From contig JAYKAV010000778.1 in assembly GCA_035582835.1 (NCBI GenBank), forward strand, positions 2,073,236 through 2,137,235: a stretch of 64,000 bases of DNA, in the 5' to 3' direction. A program made the translations under genes and the position numbers. The DNA comes from Phoebastria nigripes. Its lineage: Eukaryota; Chordata; Aves; Procellariiformes; Diomedeidae. This document shows, piece by piece, positions 21,580 to 32,476 of the stretch. Within the stretch, counting starts at the first letter, position 1. Every line of letters begins with the position of its first letter. Under the pieces are notes generated by a model. The model saw only the letters and a program-made list of their open reading frames with translations, was not told the DNA's origin and did no database searches.

Positions 21580-23792
21580 TTACTCTTCAATAATTGATGG
21601 CTTCCACACCTGTGCAGTGACGCCAGCTTTCTTTGCTGAAAATTTTGGCCTCGGAGCAGTAAACAAAGAGGATGTGGTGGTTTCTGGCTTAGAAAATGCA
21701 GAGTAGCCTGTAGGTGAATGTGATTCATTTACTGGGATAGAGGCATTTGACTGGAACGAAGGTTGTGAACTGTAGGCTGGCACGGAGTACACTGAAGATG
21801 CCCGGATGTTAGTAGGAGAGCCAGCACTAGGTGGTCTTAAAGGTAGAGCTTGCTTTGAAGTGGACAACTTTGATGTCTGCTTAATAGCAAGGCTCTCCTT
21901 AGTACTAGGAGGTTGAAAAGTAAATAAAGATGCATCGAGTTGATAAGGTTGATGTTTCATAATATCCAAAGCATTGAGACCTTTCTTAGGTTTTCTTTTT
22001 GTATTTTTGGTAGCAGCAGTGGACTTAGAGGAGGCCTTGGTAGCAGCAGGAGGATAAGATGGGCAGTGGATGGGATTATAAGCAACAGGTGGAGGTGCTC
22101 GGACATTAGATGAATATTTCCAAGAAGCTGGTAAAGATGGAGTTGGAGATGAGGCTCGTGCCATGTTTGCCTGCACAGTCTCTGAATCCACCACATACTT
22201 CTCCATTCGAGAGTGCCTTCTGGCAAACAACTGTGCTCCTTTTCCACTCATAGCTGGTGGCATCTCAAAGGGTGGCTTTGTTCCTCCAGCACTTGGTGTG
22301 ACTGGTGGTGTCTTGGGTGTATGGTTTGGACTCGCAAGGGTTGCCTGAGGCCCTTTGAAAGGACCAGCTAGGTTGAGAGTACTTGGGGGATGGGCAGGAG
22401 AATGAGGATACTGTGGAGATTTGAGTGCTGCAGGATATGCTGCCTGAGGTGAGGCTGGTGCTGGGAAAGAAGGAGCCTTGTTAGAAGCCACAGCTGGAGG
22501 TGACCAAACTGGTGAAACTGGAGTACCAGCAGTAGGAGAGACCTTGAGTGAAGGCTTTGGAGCAACAGGAGGAGGTGCCTTTTGTTTAGATGCTTGAGTC
22601 TGCATGAAATTGCAAGCCTCTGCTCCCAAACTGAGGTAGTCTTCTTCAGGTCCTGACTCAAACCCAGCTCCAGTACCTTTTTTGCCCTCTGCATTGTGTA
22701 CAAGGGACAACAGGGCAGGATTAGGACTTACTTTGGGTGTTTCTTTGAAAGTGAACATAGGTTTTGAAGTGCTTCTTCTCTTTGCCTCTTGCAGTATCCC
22801 AGTTCTTTTGGCTGGCACCGCAATCCTTTCATCTCTGGATGCTATGTGTTCCGTTGGCTCAGTGGATGACCACACAGTTGGGGCGGCTCTGCTGGCTACA
22901 GGAGCCGAAACAGGTCTGTACAAAGCCTCAGGTGGTGGGCTAATAGAGCAGTAAGGAGGTGGTGCTGGTATATCTGAAAGAGGACTAGTGACATTTCTTG
23001 TGGGTGAAAATGGTGCAGCTGCTCGGTTTTGAACTCCAGAAGGGAAGGGTTTAGCTGTTTTATTCAAAGACGCTGCTTTTTGAGCTTCAGAGGACTGAAA
23101 AGAGAGGTTTGTGTCTGGTGCTAAGCCAAAGCCATTTTGTTGTACCATTTTGCTATGATTCTGGCTCATGTCTGTGTAGCTTTTGCTCACACAGGTCTGC
23201 TGTCTTGACATTTCTTCCTCTTTTGTTTGATAGACTGAGGAGCTTACTTTCTGGAAGTTCTCTGACATGGTGGCTTCCCTTCGTTCCTCTGTATGCACTG
23301 TGCGTGCCTTCAGCTCCTCTTGCTCAGCTGTAATCTGATCCATTCTCTGCCGTCTCTTGGCAAACATGAGGGCCCCTTTACCTGTGCTCTCTGGAAGTGT
23401 CTGCATCTCGTCTCCACTTTTTGTCTTCTTTTCAACTTCAAGTAGACTACTGTCCCAGTCAAATGTCACAATCTTACTGTCGTTGTCAATGTCAGAGAAG
23501 AAATCTTCATCTATTTCTGACTCGCTTGTTGCAAGCAAACTCACTTCAAAAGTGTTTTCTTTGTCCCCCTCTTCACCTTCACCTTCTTCACCCTCGTCTT
23601 CGTCACGTTCTAACTCCCCAGTACCGTAGCTAACTAAAGTATATTTCCTCGCCCTTTGACGACGCTTCTTGAACATCAACACCCCCTTGGAATTGGGATT
23701 GGGAGCTGCTGTCAGCAGCAATGCAATACTTTTACATTTAGATTTGGCTTCTTTGACCTGCTTCTCTGACAGACTCTCACTTCGCCGGAGCC
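21580..23792 (-). CDS. SYNPO2: SYNPO2 large coding exon (actin/alpha-actinin-binding, proline-rich body)
   Basis: Synaptopodin-2 (myopodin; avian fesselin) bundles actin and binds alpha-actinin and filamin at Z-discs and dense bodies of muscle, and can enter the nucleus. The exon opens after acceptor TTTCCATAG; the A from the previous exon completes the first Arg codon, giving RLRRSESLSEKQ, a likely 14-3-3/kinase site. About 737 residues follow to the TAA at 21580-21582. Order of features (exon residues): basic KKRRQRARK near 42-50, matching the known nuclear localisation signal; acidic Glu/Asp run about 62-80; three copies of a G-K-G-x-x-[LM]-F-x-[KR]-R motif at about 35, 138 and 517; PAPPPY (276-281), a WW-domain ligand of the type bound by BAG3; APPPVAPKP near 406, SH3-ligand-like; GPEEDYLSLGAEACNF near 381; C-terminal block PRPKFSAKK then KPSIIEE. 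The in-frame Met upstream at 23815-23817 is intronic. With the other exons the short form would be about 1085 residues, near the 1093 of human as I recall. Confidence 0.97.
21608..21611 (-). promoter_or_regulatory. SYNPO2: optional internal 5' splice site (C-terminal isoform switch)
   Basis: Minus strand reads GCACAG|GTGTGG, with the GT at 21609-21608. It lies nine codons before the exon's own stop. Using it in phase 0 removes VWKPSIIEE and joins the exon at 2417-2983 in frame; ignoring it leaves the short tail. The donor departs from GTRAGT at positions +3 to +5, which fits optional use. Confidence 0.8.
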
Positions 23793-26700
23793 CTATGGAA
23801 AGAATTGAAGTGCACATTTAATTGCATGCAGCCTGGAAAAATATAAGGAGACTAATAACAAATAGTTCTGCATTTATCTATACTGAAATTTACCCACTGT
23901 CCCCTTCCCCCATATTAAAACATATTTTCTTTTGCATGGAGAGGTCATTATTCTTAAGCTTTTCCCACAATATCAACTGTGTTGTAAATTCCATACCCAG
24001 CATTCCTTAGACTCACACCCATGCAAGTTCAAAGGCTACATCACTTTCTTTAGGACTTTCTTAGTTCAACAGGAACGTTACATGTGACTTTTATTTCTAG
24101 TGTTCTCAATTTTTATTCCCATAAGTAATCTCAGCAGCAACAGGCAGACGATATTTTCTCATTTATTCAATTTCTATGGTCTGGTATTTACCAAGTGTTT
24201 GACCACAGTTCCTAGGCTTACAGCAGACATTCCCAGCCAGCGAGGCCCATGACTGCTTAACATCTGAGACCAAATGAAACTGAATGTATTCTGTCTGATG
24301 GTGGCAGCAGCTTCTGCCATTTATGTGTTTATTTTACTCATATGTATTACAAAATGTGTATAGTTGAAAAAAGTTGGTATGCTTCTATGTATTAGCTATT
24401 TGAAAGCAAGTATGCACCCAGAAAGGCATACACAGAAACCATTAGCATTAACTTTCCGCCCCTTGGAAGACATGGGAGTTTGGCCAAGGTACTCAATGAA
24501 AGCAGGCTTCAGTCTTCTAACAAGCATTACTTGCCTGAAACATAATCCAAAATTGTATAGGCTATAACAGCTCCAGAACATTTATTTTGAAAATGTGGCA
24601 AGAATGAATACACATTTAAGAACTGAATGGAGGAGGCTCAACTAACTTCTCAAGAGTATTCGCTAGCATATATCAATAATACATATTTCTTAAAGCATAA
24701 ATTACTGGTTTTCATCAAGTCATGTGGAACAGGAATAGATGCAGCTGTAAAGCTGACAGATGCACTGTACATCAGCATGACTGCTTCCTTGTTATGTGAC
24801 ATGGAGCATGTGCCTCAAGGGGCAACACTAGTGACGTTCCTGTTTCTTTCCCTTCCTTATGTTCTACCACCGCATCTCATGAATGACAGCCTCAATAGCT
24901 TCTCCCTTTAAAAAAGCTAGAATTTAAAGCTGTTCCTGCCTAAATCAATGGTCCCCTTCCACTTAATTTCAAAAGGAAAAAGTGTGCCTCTGATATATGA
25001 AAATAGAATAGTAAATTATTTAATATCTTTTGCTAGTATAAATAAAGCAAACTCATTAAAGAAAGCCATGTGATGTATTTTCTATTAATGATCCTTTTAG
25101 CCATGTCGGTAGATGGAGTCTGATACTTCTCCTATTAAAGACAGTTGGAGTTTTGCCATTATGCCAGATGACAGCATGACTGGACCAATGGTTCTTGCAA
25201 GAACCTATAAAAGAGAAAAGAGCATGGCACCTGAACAAGCAATTTGTAATAATTTATTTTGAGAGGGCCAAATTACAAAATCCTTGGCTCAGTCCTTTGA
25301 CAATCCAAATGCTTACAATAGTCACTGAAGACATTTTCCAAAAGTATGGGCTTTAGTTAGAGTGCCTCTGCAAACAGAAATGGTCACCCTTCAGCATGTA
25401 AGTTCTATGCTTTCAAATAAGCTACTTGCATCAGCAGTGAGTGTTTTTCTAGGAAAGGGATTCAGCAGGTACCCATACAGTTCTGTGGAAAGAAAAAATT
25501 GAAACTTTTCATTTTGCTAGCATATTTTTTCTTAATTCGTCTGAATAGTTACTTAATCAATAGTTTCAAAAGATGGCAGAAGAAATGTTACCTGCTCAGG
25601 TAAATATAATGTGATTACTATTTACAGAGAAAATTTCTGCTAAAGAGATCAAACACCTATAATAAATGTTCTTCTCTAGTTTAGACTTAAATGCTGCATT
25701 ATAACTTCTAATTTTACAAAAAACATGCATAGTATTTGCTGCACACAGATTATTCCCCTGTGCTTGGCAATTTGTTTGTTCTAATGTTTAGATAGGATTT
25801 TACAAATAATAATAATAAAANCAAACATTTTTATAGAATAAATCAGTGGTTCCTAAGGATAGTGACCTGCCACTAGATTAGAAGGAATTGAGATTGTCAT
25901 AGTTGAGATGGGAAAAGGACAGAATCTATGTCCTACTTGAAAGCAGAGTTTATCTTGTAATATGTAGTTCATTCTTTGTACTTTTGTCTTATTAGAGAGG
26001 CACTGCAAGTAATTCTCTAAGAGAGACGGGCACAGTCCCACAGTTGGTTCTAACTTTGCAGCCAAAATGTAAAGCATGTGCACTTTTCTTTTATGCTTCA
26101 TTTAATATGCCAAAAATATGTGGATTGCATACAGACACTTAGGCATAAGTAACTGCTTAATCCACTTGCCAATAAGATACAAATGGTTATCATGCTAAAA
26201 ATATGCTTACAGAGGAATTAGCAGTGGGTTAGCAGACTAATTCCAACACTGCATGTGAAATAGCTTGTTGCTACAGTATATCACTGCACACATTCAAGCA
26301 CCTTTGACATACTGCTACTAAATCCCCAGACAGGATTCTTAACATTGTTGGGAAAGAGCAAGCAACCAATAGAAAGGTCCCCAATGAATAAAATAATAAA
26401 TAAATAGATAAATAAATAAATAATACGTATCTACACTCAGTTAATTAATATTGGATCCAGTTGCAAGTTTACTTTCATGTAAACTTCTTGGACACATTTT
26501 CAAGCTGACCTCTGGGTATGGGAGTCAGAAGAAATAACATGTTCACTTTACAGTCTAGAGAAGACTGACAAAACTGAAAGGATCATGTAACAGTTATACA
26601 CATGCTAGTGTCTGTCAAAATCTCTTCTGCAGGCAACATCAAGCTTTTCTACTAGCCTTTTTTATTAACTTTTAAGAGCAGTGGCATGGCTTTGATTTTA

Positions 26701-27168
26701 GATGATGCAAATGACAACACAAAGTTTTTGCTATAAAAGGAGAAATCCACAGGATTCACTTAGACATGTGCAAGCAACTTGCTTTTTTTGTTAATACTCT
26801 GCAGATTGCTTCTGAATATACATTAGAAGACCAGCAGAATTCAGCCCTTTTTGGAGATGTAAGTATTTTTAGTTGGACAAAGTCATGAGTTAATTTCAAA
26901 GTGGAGGTCTACTAAGCAGAGTTATTCAGCACAGTTAAGGCACGGGTATACTCTTGGCTCATCACCAGGAGCATTGTATTACCCTTAAAAAATATATAAA
27001 GCAAGAACAGAAACATCGTTTAAAAGAAAAAGACAGAGGGAAAGTCAGAAAACCGCAGAAAAAAACTCTGAACATTTTTTTTCTAATGCAGTCTAAATTC
27101 TGAAATTATGTTTAAAGTTACAAAAGATACCCTCAGGCAGTGCAAATGATTAGATGGGACATACTTAC
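23793..27168 (-). other. SYNPO2: SYNPO2 intron between the 794-base exon and the large exon
   Basis: 3.4 kb bounded by GTAAGTAT at 27168 and TTTCCATAG at 23793. AT-rich; contains a TAAA microsatellite at 26386-26424. I see no other gene or mobile element in it. Confidence 0.9.
26386..26424. repeat. (TAAA)n microsatellite, imperfect
   Basis: About nine AATA/TAAA units with one GATA interruption. Likely length-polymorphic. Confidence 0.9.
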
Positions 27169-27962
27169 TTGCGTGCCTCGCCCTGTGCTTGAGAGGTCTG
27201 TGATCCCTTTCCGAGTGCTGGTCGTCTTCTCCCTGCTCTGTGCCTTCTGATGAGATTGCAAAGGAGAGGAGGGAAGGAGGTGCTTCTGACTGCCCTCCTT
27301 CCACTTGAGAATCAACACACCCCCTTTCAGCTAGAGACCTGGGTGCTTCCTTCTCCCTGTCTGAACAGTCTAGGATCACCTCCACTCTGGGGAGAGATGG
27401 AGCTGCACCTTGGATCCTCTTGACCTCTTTGCCACTAGAAAACTGGACAACTTTGCTTGACCACTGGATGTTGCCCTCTTTCACGCCCAGAGGAATTGCG
27501 ATTACAGGGCTGGTCCCATCTTGTTGTACACTGGGTCCTCTTCCTGAAGGGGTGCATTTTTCTGCCCCTAAGAGAGTCACAGCAGGAGCATTGGTGCCCT
27601 TGTGCGCGTCATTTGAGAGGGACAACTGCAGCTCAACCATAGTACCTGGCCTTCTTTCTTCTATCTTCCCTCTGAAAGCAGCCTCATCTGTCATGAGCAC
27701 TTTGGAGGTGCCTATCACTTTAGGAGTAATTCTGTGGCTTTGTGTGGTCTCTTGTTTCATTTCAGAAAAGCGTATGTTGCTTTCTCCTGCTCCTTGGTGA
27801 GTCTCACTGTATATCTCTGTGATGCATAAATCTCCATGAGGTATCTCTTTCGCTGTGTTAATTTGCAGTGTAGTACTCTCCCTATAGTCCTCATTTTTTA
27901 TGTTATCCTGCTTTCCATTTTCTCTTTCAGCACTCAAGGTTTCATTTATTCCATTGGAGGAT
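27169..27962 (-). CDS. SYNPO2: SYNPO2 coding exon between PDZ and actin-binding body
   Basis: 794-base exon of synaptopodin-2. The acceptor (TGTATGTGCAG at 27963) leaves an A that completes AG|A (Arg) from the PDZ exon, giving ...LVKR-SSNGINE; the donor GCAA|GTAAGT at 27168 leaves one A that pairs with GG of the next exon to give RHA-RLRRSES. Both junctions keep the frame. The roughly 264 residues are hydrophilic and probably disordered. Blocks I recognise as conserved in mammalian SYNPO2 are VELQLSLS (mid-exon), LPRVEVILDCSDR, and VEGGQSEAPPSLLSFAISSE with EGTEQGED close to the end; the rest is poorly conserved Ser/Thr/Glu-rich linker. It ends in the basic cluster HRPLKHRARHA leading into the next exon's RLRRSES site. 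No enzymatic motif is present. The plus-strand ORF at 27420-27800 is only a shadow of this exon. Confidence 0.95.
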
Positions 27963-30900
27963 CTGCACATACATAAACAAGTAAATCAAGAAATTAAGCT
28001 GCTGTAAGCACAGCAATTGTAAGTACAGTTACAAAAGCAATTTCTGTATAGTATTTTTTCCCCTATATTAATTGTGGTACCGGCTAGCAGATCCATTTAA
28101 GTAGAAGAATTCTCCCAGAATGTAGAGGGCTTAAATTGAAGCATCTTTGTATCTTTCAAAATTCTTCAACTTAACAGTTCAGTAAGAGGTAAATTACACT
28201 ACTGCAGTAGAACTATGATCCTACTACCATCCTTCTGCAATGTTGAATTATATCATTCCTAACATCAGTATGCTTTCACAGACATATTTCTGTTATAGTG
28301 TTTCCAGACAAATGCTGCTGAGACTTCTGGGACAATACTTCTTCACATTTCACATGTGCATGAGAAAATTAACTTTGCATGACACCAGAAGAGTGGTTAA
28401 TTCTTGCTCTATGGCTACTACTGCAACTGTTTTAGGCACCATCCTCACATATAGTTCCTGTCCCAAATGGTTTACTCTCTGAGGAATAGATAAGTATTGG
28501 ATGAGGATCACAGGGCGGGGAACGAATACTTAAAATGCACATGCGAAGAATTCCTGTGAGGATCATCATCCTTATATATCATGGAATAATTAAAACATTC
28601 TGGGCCTATTCCAGTGATCCAGTGAAAAATGGTAGTGAACCCATACAGTATTTCCTAGTTATTAAAAAATACATATTTCTAACTGGCGAATGTTACTTTG
28701 ACTTCCTGAAGCCTACTATATACTTCAGTGTAGCTCCCTTTTTTAAACTATTCATTTTCCTGGCCCAGTTAGGCTGTTTTACTGGTGTTAGGACTCCTAG
28801 TGTACTCTCTAGCTTCTTCTTTCAGTACTCTGGGCCATACTGACTACTATTAATTCGAGAAGAAACCTTTTCTGTACAGCAAGACTGCAGCATGTTATTA
28901 AGGCTTTCTGTTGACTGGAAGGTAGCAAAGCACTTTTTCAAATGAGGGAAGCGGTAGGTACTCTCAGTAAATTGTTAGTATCAAGTATTACAGAGATTTC
29001 TGAAATCAAAAGTGGGTCCCAGGTATTCTGAAACTTTGGAAGTTTCTCTACAAAGAAAGGCTGGAAGAAGCAACAGAAGAAATAAATCTGTCAGTGCACT
29101 GAAGAAACTTCAATATCACTTGCTTTTCTAGCCATGCAGCATACTGTTTGTAGCAGTCTGGGTCTGCCTCAAATAGCACAAAATGTGTAACATCCATTAA
29201 ACCACATATGGAGCTACATAAAGGTCAGACAGATTTTAATTTAGAGAGCTCCTTGTGAGTGCTGCTGGATTCCATCATCTTATGCTATTTGGATGATCAA
29301 TTGTACCGCTCTTAAGTACAGATAAATTACAGAAATCTGTAAACATTTCCTTGTAAGATATGAGACTGGGGGCTGGGCCAGCTAAATGTTAGCCTTTATT
29401 GGTAGCTGAGTGATTGTGTGTATATGTGAGAGAGAAGGATTTCCCCCTTAAAAGGCCCTTGCTACTTATGGATATACTTCTACTCTATATAGACATAAAT
29501 GTGTATCCATGTGTCAAGAGGCAGAATATTGGGTCTGATCTCTTTTTTGTCATTTAAGATTCTGTTTTGTCAAATTATTATTTTTGTTTCAGGTCTTTCC
29601 AACTCACTGCAGGAACAACACCCCTGGTGTAATTCCAGGAAGGAAGCAGAACTCATGGAGTCAGCACGGCAGGGTTTGTCTCAGAGTCATGTTTTACTCC
29701 CTACATGGTGCATTTCATTTTGGTATGCACTGAGCACACTCCCTACTTCCCCCTAGACATTTTCTTTCTAGACTCAGCAGTAGCCCAAGAGTTGCTAACA
29801 CTGATGTGAAAAGGGCAGGCTAGCATTTCTGTTTCTGTCCCCACTCTCGATGTTTCCCGGATACATCTGTTCAGCATTTGTCGGGAAGGTCAGTAAGATG
29901 CTCCCCCACATGGCATCTGGAGAGTGCCTGCCCTGCAGGGTGTCTCTTCCCTCTGATCCTGTAAACCGAAGATTTTGTGGGCACTGCTGGTCAGTAACTG
30001 ACTGTGGTTTACAGGGGATTGGGAAAACTTTTTGTAGACATCAAAGGCCAAGTAGCATTTTAAAAACTACTTTAAAAGCCTAATTTTCCTCCCAATAAGC
30101 TTAGTAAAAGCAGAATTAGGCCAACAATGAATGCTTATGAAAATCTCATCCTTCATGCAAATAGTTCAGGAACAGTCAGAAGCTTCCCAAGGAGAAATAT
30201 TCTTCCCTGCCAGCAAAAGATGCTTGGATGTAAAGATCACCATTGGAACACCACTTTAATTAGGCATTATTCTTTCCTCAGGATTTCCAGTGTTTTCTTG
30301 AGATGGCTGCTAACAAGTAGCTACTCAGGAAAGGAAGGATTTGCTTCTCAGTGGTCTCAGAGGATGCTAAGACACTTCCTGAAAAATCCTTCTGGTGGTA
30401 GTGCTGAGAGGGCTACTACCCACAAAGGAGGTGGCAGGGGAAGAGAAGTGTTTCCATTTATTCTCCCATACCCTGGAAGATACTGACAGTAGGGGCTGGG
30501 AGTTGGGGGACATGAGCTGATGGGAAGAAATTGAAAGATTCTCATGGTGAATTTCTTTAGAACATTTTAGTCACTTTCAGAGTGTTGAGCAACTGCAATT
30601 TTCTTAAAATTTCTAACAGACACAGTTTCATTCCATGAAACACTGAATTATGTGGTCTAAGCACTCTGTTTTGGTTCTGATTTTCAGGACATGTCTTGCC
30701 GTTCACCGTACATTCAAGCAGGGGCAATGGAGTGAATGGAAGATGTGCTGTCACTTTCAGCTAGAGTGTACTGCGGCCTTCAGACCAACTGAAATATCAG
30801 TTATAGAGCAGCAACAGGCAGGAGTCAAAGTATATGGAGCTATTTCTATGGCTGCAAAGAAGATAGCTGGTCAGCCACAAATATCATTTTTAGAAGTGCA

Positions 30901-31654
30901 GTTCCAGTCATGTTATGAATTAAAAACATAAGAATGCAGGTATCACATGAGGAGCATTCAAATGGTACACTGCTGAACCAGAAACAAGAGCTATGCATTA
31001 TGGAGGAGGTAAGCTGTAATCCTCAGCTATCACTGTTCCCCTGATCTCATCACATTGATCCATTACTCAGCCCAAGACAACATGCACAGACAGGCCATGC
31101 AAAATGTCTGTTATAAATAAAATGAATACTCCTTGAGAGCATCTTGATTTGAAGGCAGATTGTAACTTTGAACTACTAGACACTTTAGAAAAGTTCCTTT
31201 GCGCAGGTTGCAGAAGCCACAGAGGAATTTCACATGCTGTTTAGACATCCCTGGTAACCAGAGACAAGTGCCTTTTTTGCACCAGAGTCCTTTCAGCCTT
31301 TCCAGTGACACTGCTCTGTTAGCTGTTGTGATGAATCCTGACCACGTCTGTCCTCCTGGTCCTCCTGTGGGAGAGCAGACACAGAGAACTGCAGTAGCTC
31401 CGGGGGGAGCCATAATTCCTTACAAGGAGTGTGGAAGTCTCAGGTCTTTTCTTCCTCTTCTTACCCACACTGAAGGCAATTCAGAGTTCATCTTGTCTGA
31501 ATTCACAAAGTCTGGGAAGAATGTGCTTACTGTAGGTGGTTCTGAACTCAAGATTGCATGCGTTACACTGATGACAATTACAGAACAGTCATTAGAATAG
31601 ACTAACGTGCAGTGAGCACTAATGCTGGCTTGCTTGCAAATTTACATGAAGGTT

Positions 31655-31840
31655 CTCTACTCTAAGAAGCTCAAAGCATTTTCAAAGAAAACTGAAATTC
31701 ACTATCACTGTTTTATAAATGGAGAAGCTGAGACCCAGAGAGCTGTAAGTGACTTGCCCTACCTCATCTAGTGAAGTGTTAACAGCTACAGAAATAGATT
31801 TCCAGACCCTCTCCCCCTCCTGACTACTAGCACATTTTGC
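31655..31840 (-). mobile_element. MIR-like SINE fragment (minus orientation)
   Basis: The plus strand contains a stretch close to the reverse complement of the MIR core: TTTTATAAATGGAGAAGCTG, AGACCCAGAGAGCTGTAAGT, GACTTGCCCT, then a diverged CTCCTGACTACTAG segment. This matches the remembered consensus 'fewer T, gaggaaactgaggcacagag, gacttgccc'. Ancient amniote SINE, tRNA-derived, long inactive. Ends are approximate. Confidence 0.75.
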
Positions 31841-31879
31841 CACCCAAGACGACCATTTGCCATGTCATCATCAAGGCGT

Positions 31880-32060
31880 ATCTGTGTAACACACTTTCTC
31901 CATCTATACAGCCTTTGCTTTTTGTAAGCCTCACTTCCCTATCTATGGGGAATAACAACACTTAACTACTTCAAAGGGGTGGAAAGAATATTTGAACTTA
32001 AGACTCTGCAGTATGCAGATATGGTAGTGGACACCTTGTAAGTATTAAGAATACTTAATA
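31880..32060 (+). mobile_element. MIR-like SINE fragment (plus orientation)
   Basis: Contains CCTCACTTCCCTATCTATGG followed by GGAATAACAACACTTAACTA, close to the MIR 3' core 'cctcagtttcc-ca-tctgtaaaatggggataataat'. Opposite in orientation to the MIR-like fragment just before it. Boundaries are approximate and the second half is strongly diverged. Confidence 0.6.
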
Positions 32061-32324
32061 AGTAATAAAATCATTACATTTGGAGACTGTGCTCTTAATT
32101 CTGTGCCTGAACTGTACTGTTTGAATTATATACATTAATTCCTTCAGATCAAATACTTTGTCTTCCCTCCCTTTTCCATACAGACAAGCAGAGTTACAGA
32201 CATAAATAAAAGGACTATCAGAAGGTCACAGTATATGTCTGCAAAATGAGTGCATTCAAAACCAGCATTTTCCACGTGGTACACTGAACAGAATTGCACC
32301 AAAGCATTCTGAGCATTCCTGTAC

Positions 32325-32476
32325 CTCTTGACAAGCATCTGCAGGACGTCAGTCAGGCTTTCCATCAGAACGATAACTTCAGCATAGGTTAAGTCTCCAC
32401 AAGGCTTGCCATTGATAGACACCACCTCATCTCCCTCACACAGCCCAGCCTTAGCTGCTTTGCTCTTGCTGCGAAC
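32325..32476 (-). CDS. SYNPO2: SYNPO2 exon encoding C-terminal half of the PDZ domain
   Basis: 152-base exon carrying the second part of the N-terminal PDZ domain, which binds C-terminal peptide ligands. Translation begins VRSKSKAAKAGLCEGDEVVS and continues INGKPCGDLTYAEVIVLMES, then DVLQMLVKR: the G-L-x-x-G-D-x-[IV]-x-x-[IV]-N-G turn, the alpha-B helix and last strand of a PDZ fold, and an excellent match to SYNPO2. Acceptor ...CATTGTAG at 32477, phase 0; donor AAGAG|GTACAGG at 32324, phase 2, fitting the 794-base exon. The first coding exon, with the carboxylate-binding GFR-type loop, is not seen in the window. The Met within VVSING is internal to the frame, not a start; the reading frame that continues past 32325 is intronic. 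Confidence 0.95.

Larger units (their letters stand above)
27963..32324 (-). other. SYNPO2: SYNPO2 intron between PDZ exon and 794-base exon
   Basis: 4.4 kb bounded by AAGAG|GTACAGG (donor GT at 32324-32323) and TGTATGTGCAG. Two MIR-like SINE fragments lie at about 31655-31840 and 31880-32060. The rest shows nothing I can name; plus-strand ORFs at 30127-30486 and 31199-31600 have no family features. Confidence 0.9.

Noticed and set aside
22682..23633. Plus-strand ORFs antisense to the large SYNPO2 exon
   Set aside because: Shadow frames of a GC-richer, Pro/Ser-rich coding exon; no family features of their own.
23793..23817. ATG eight codons before the large exon as a start codon
   Set aside because: It lies beyond the TTTCCATAG acceptor, and phase and homology show that the exon continues from the 794-base exon.
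31111..31600. Overlapping ORFs on both strands (133 and 100 codons)
   Set aside because: No recognisable domain on either strand; mutual shadows in a stop-poor stretch.
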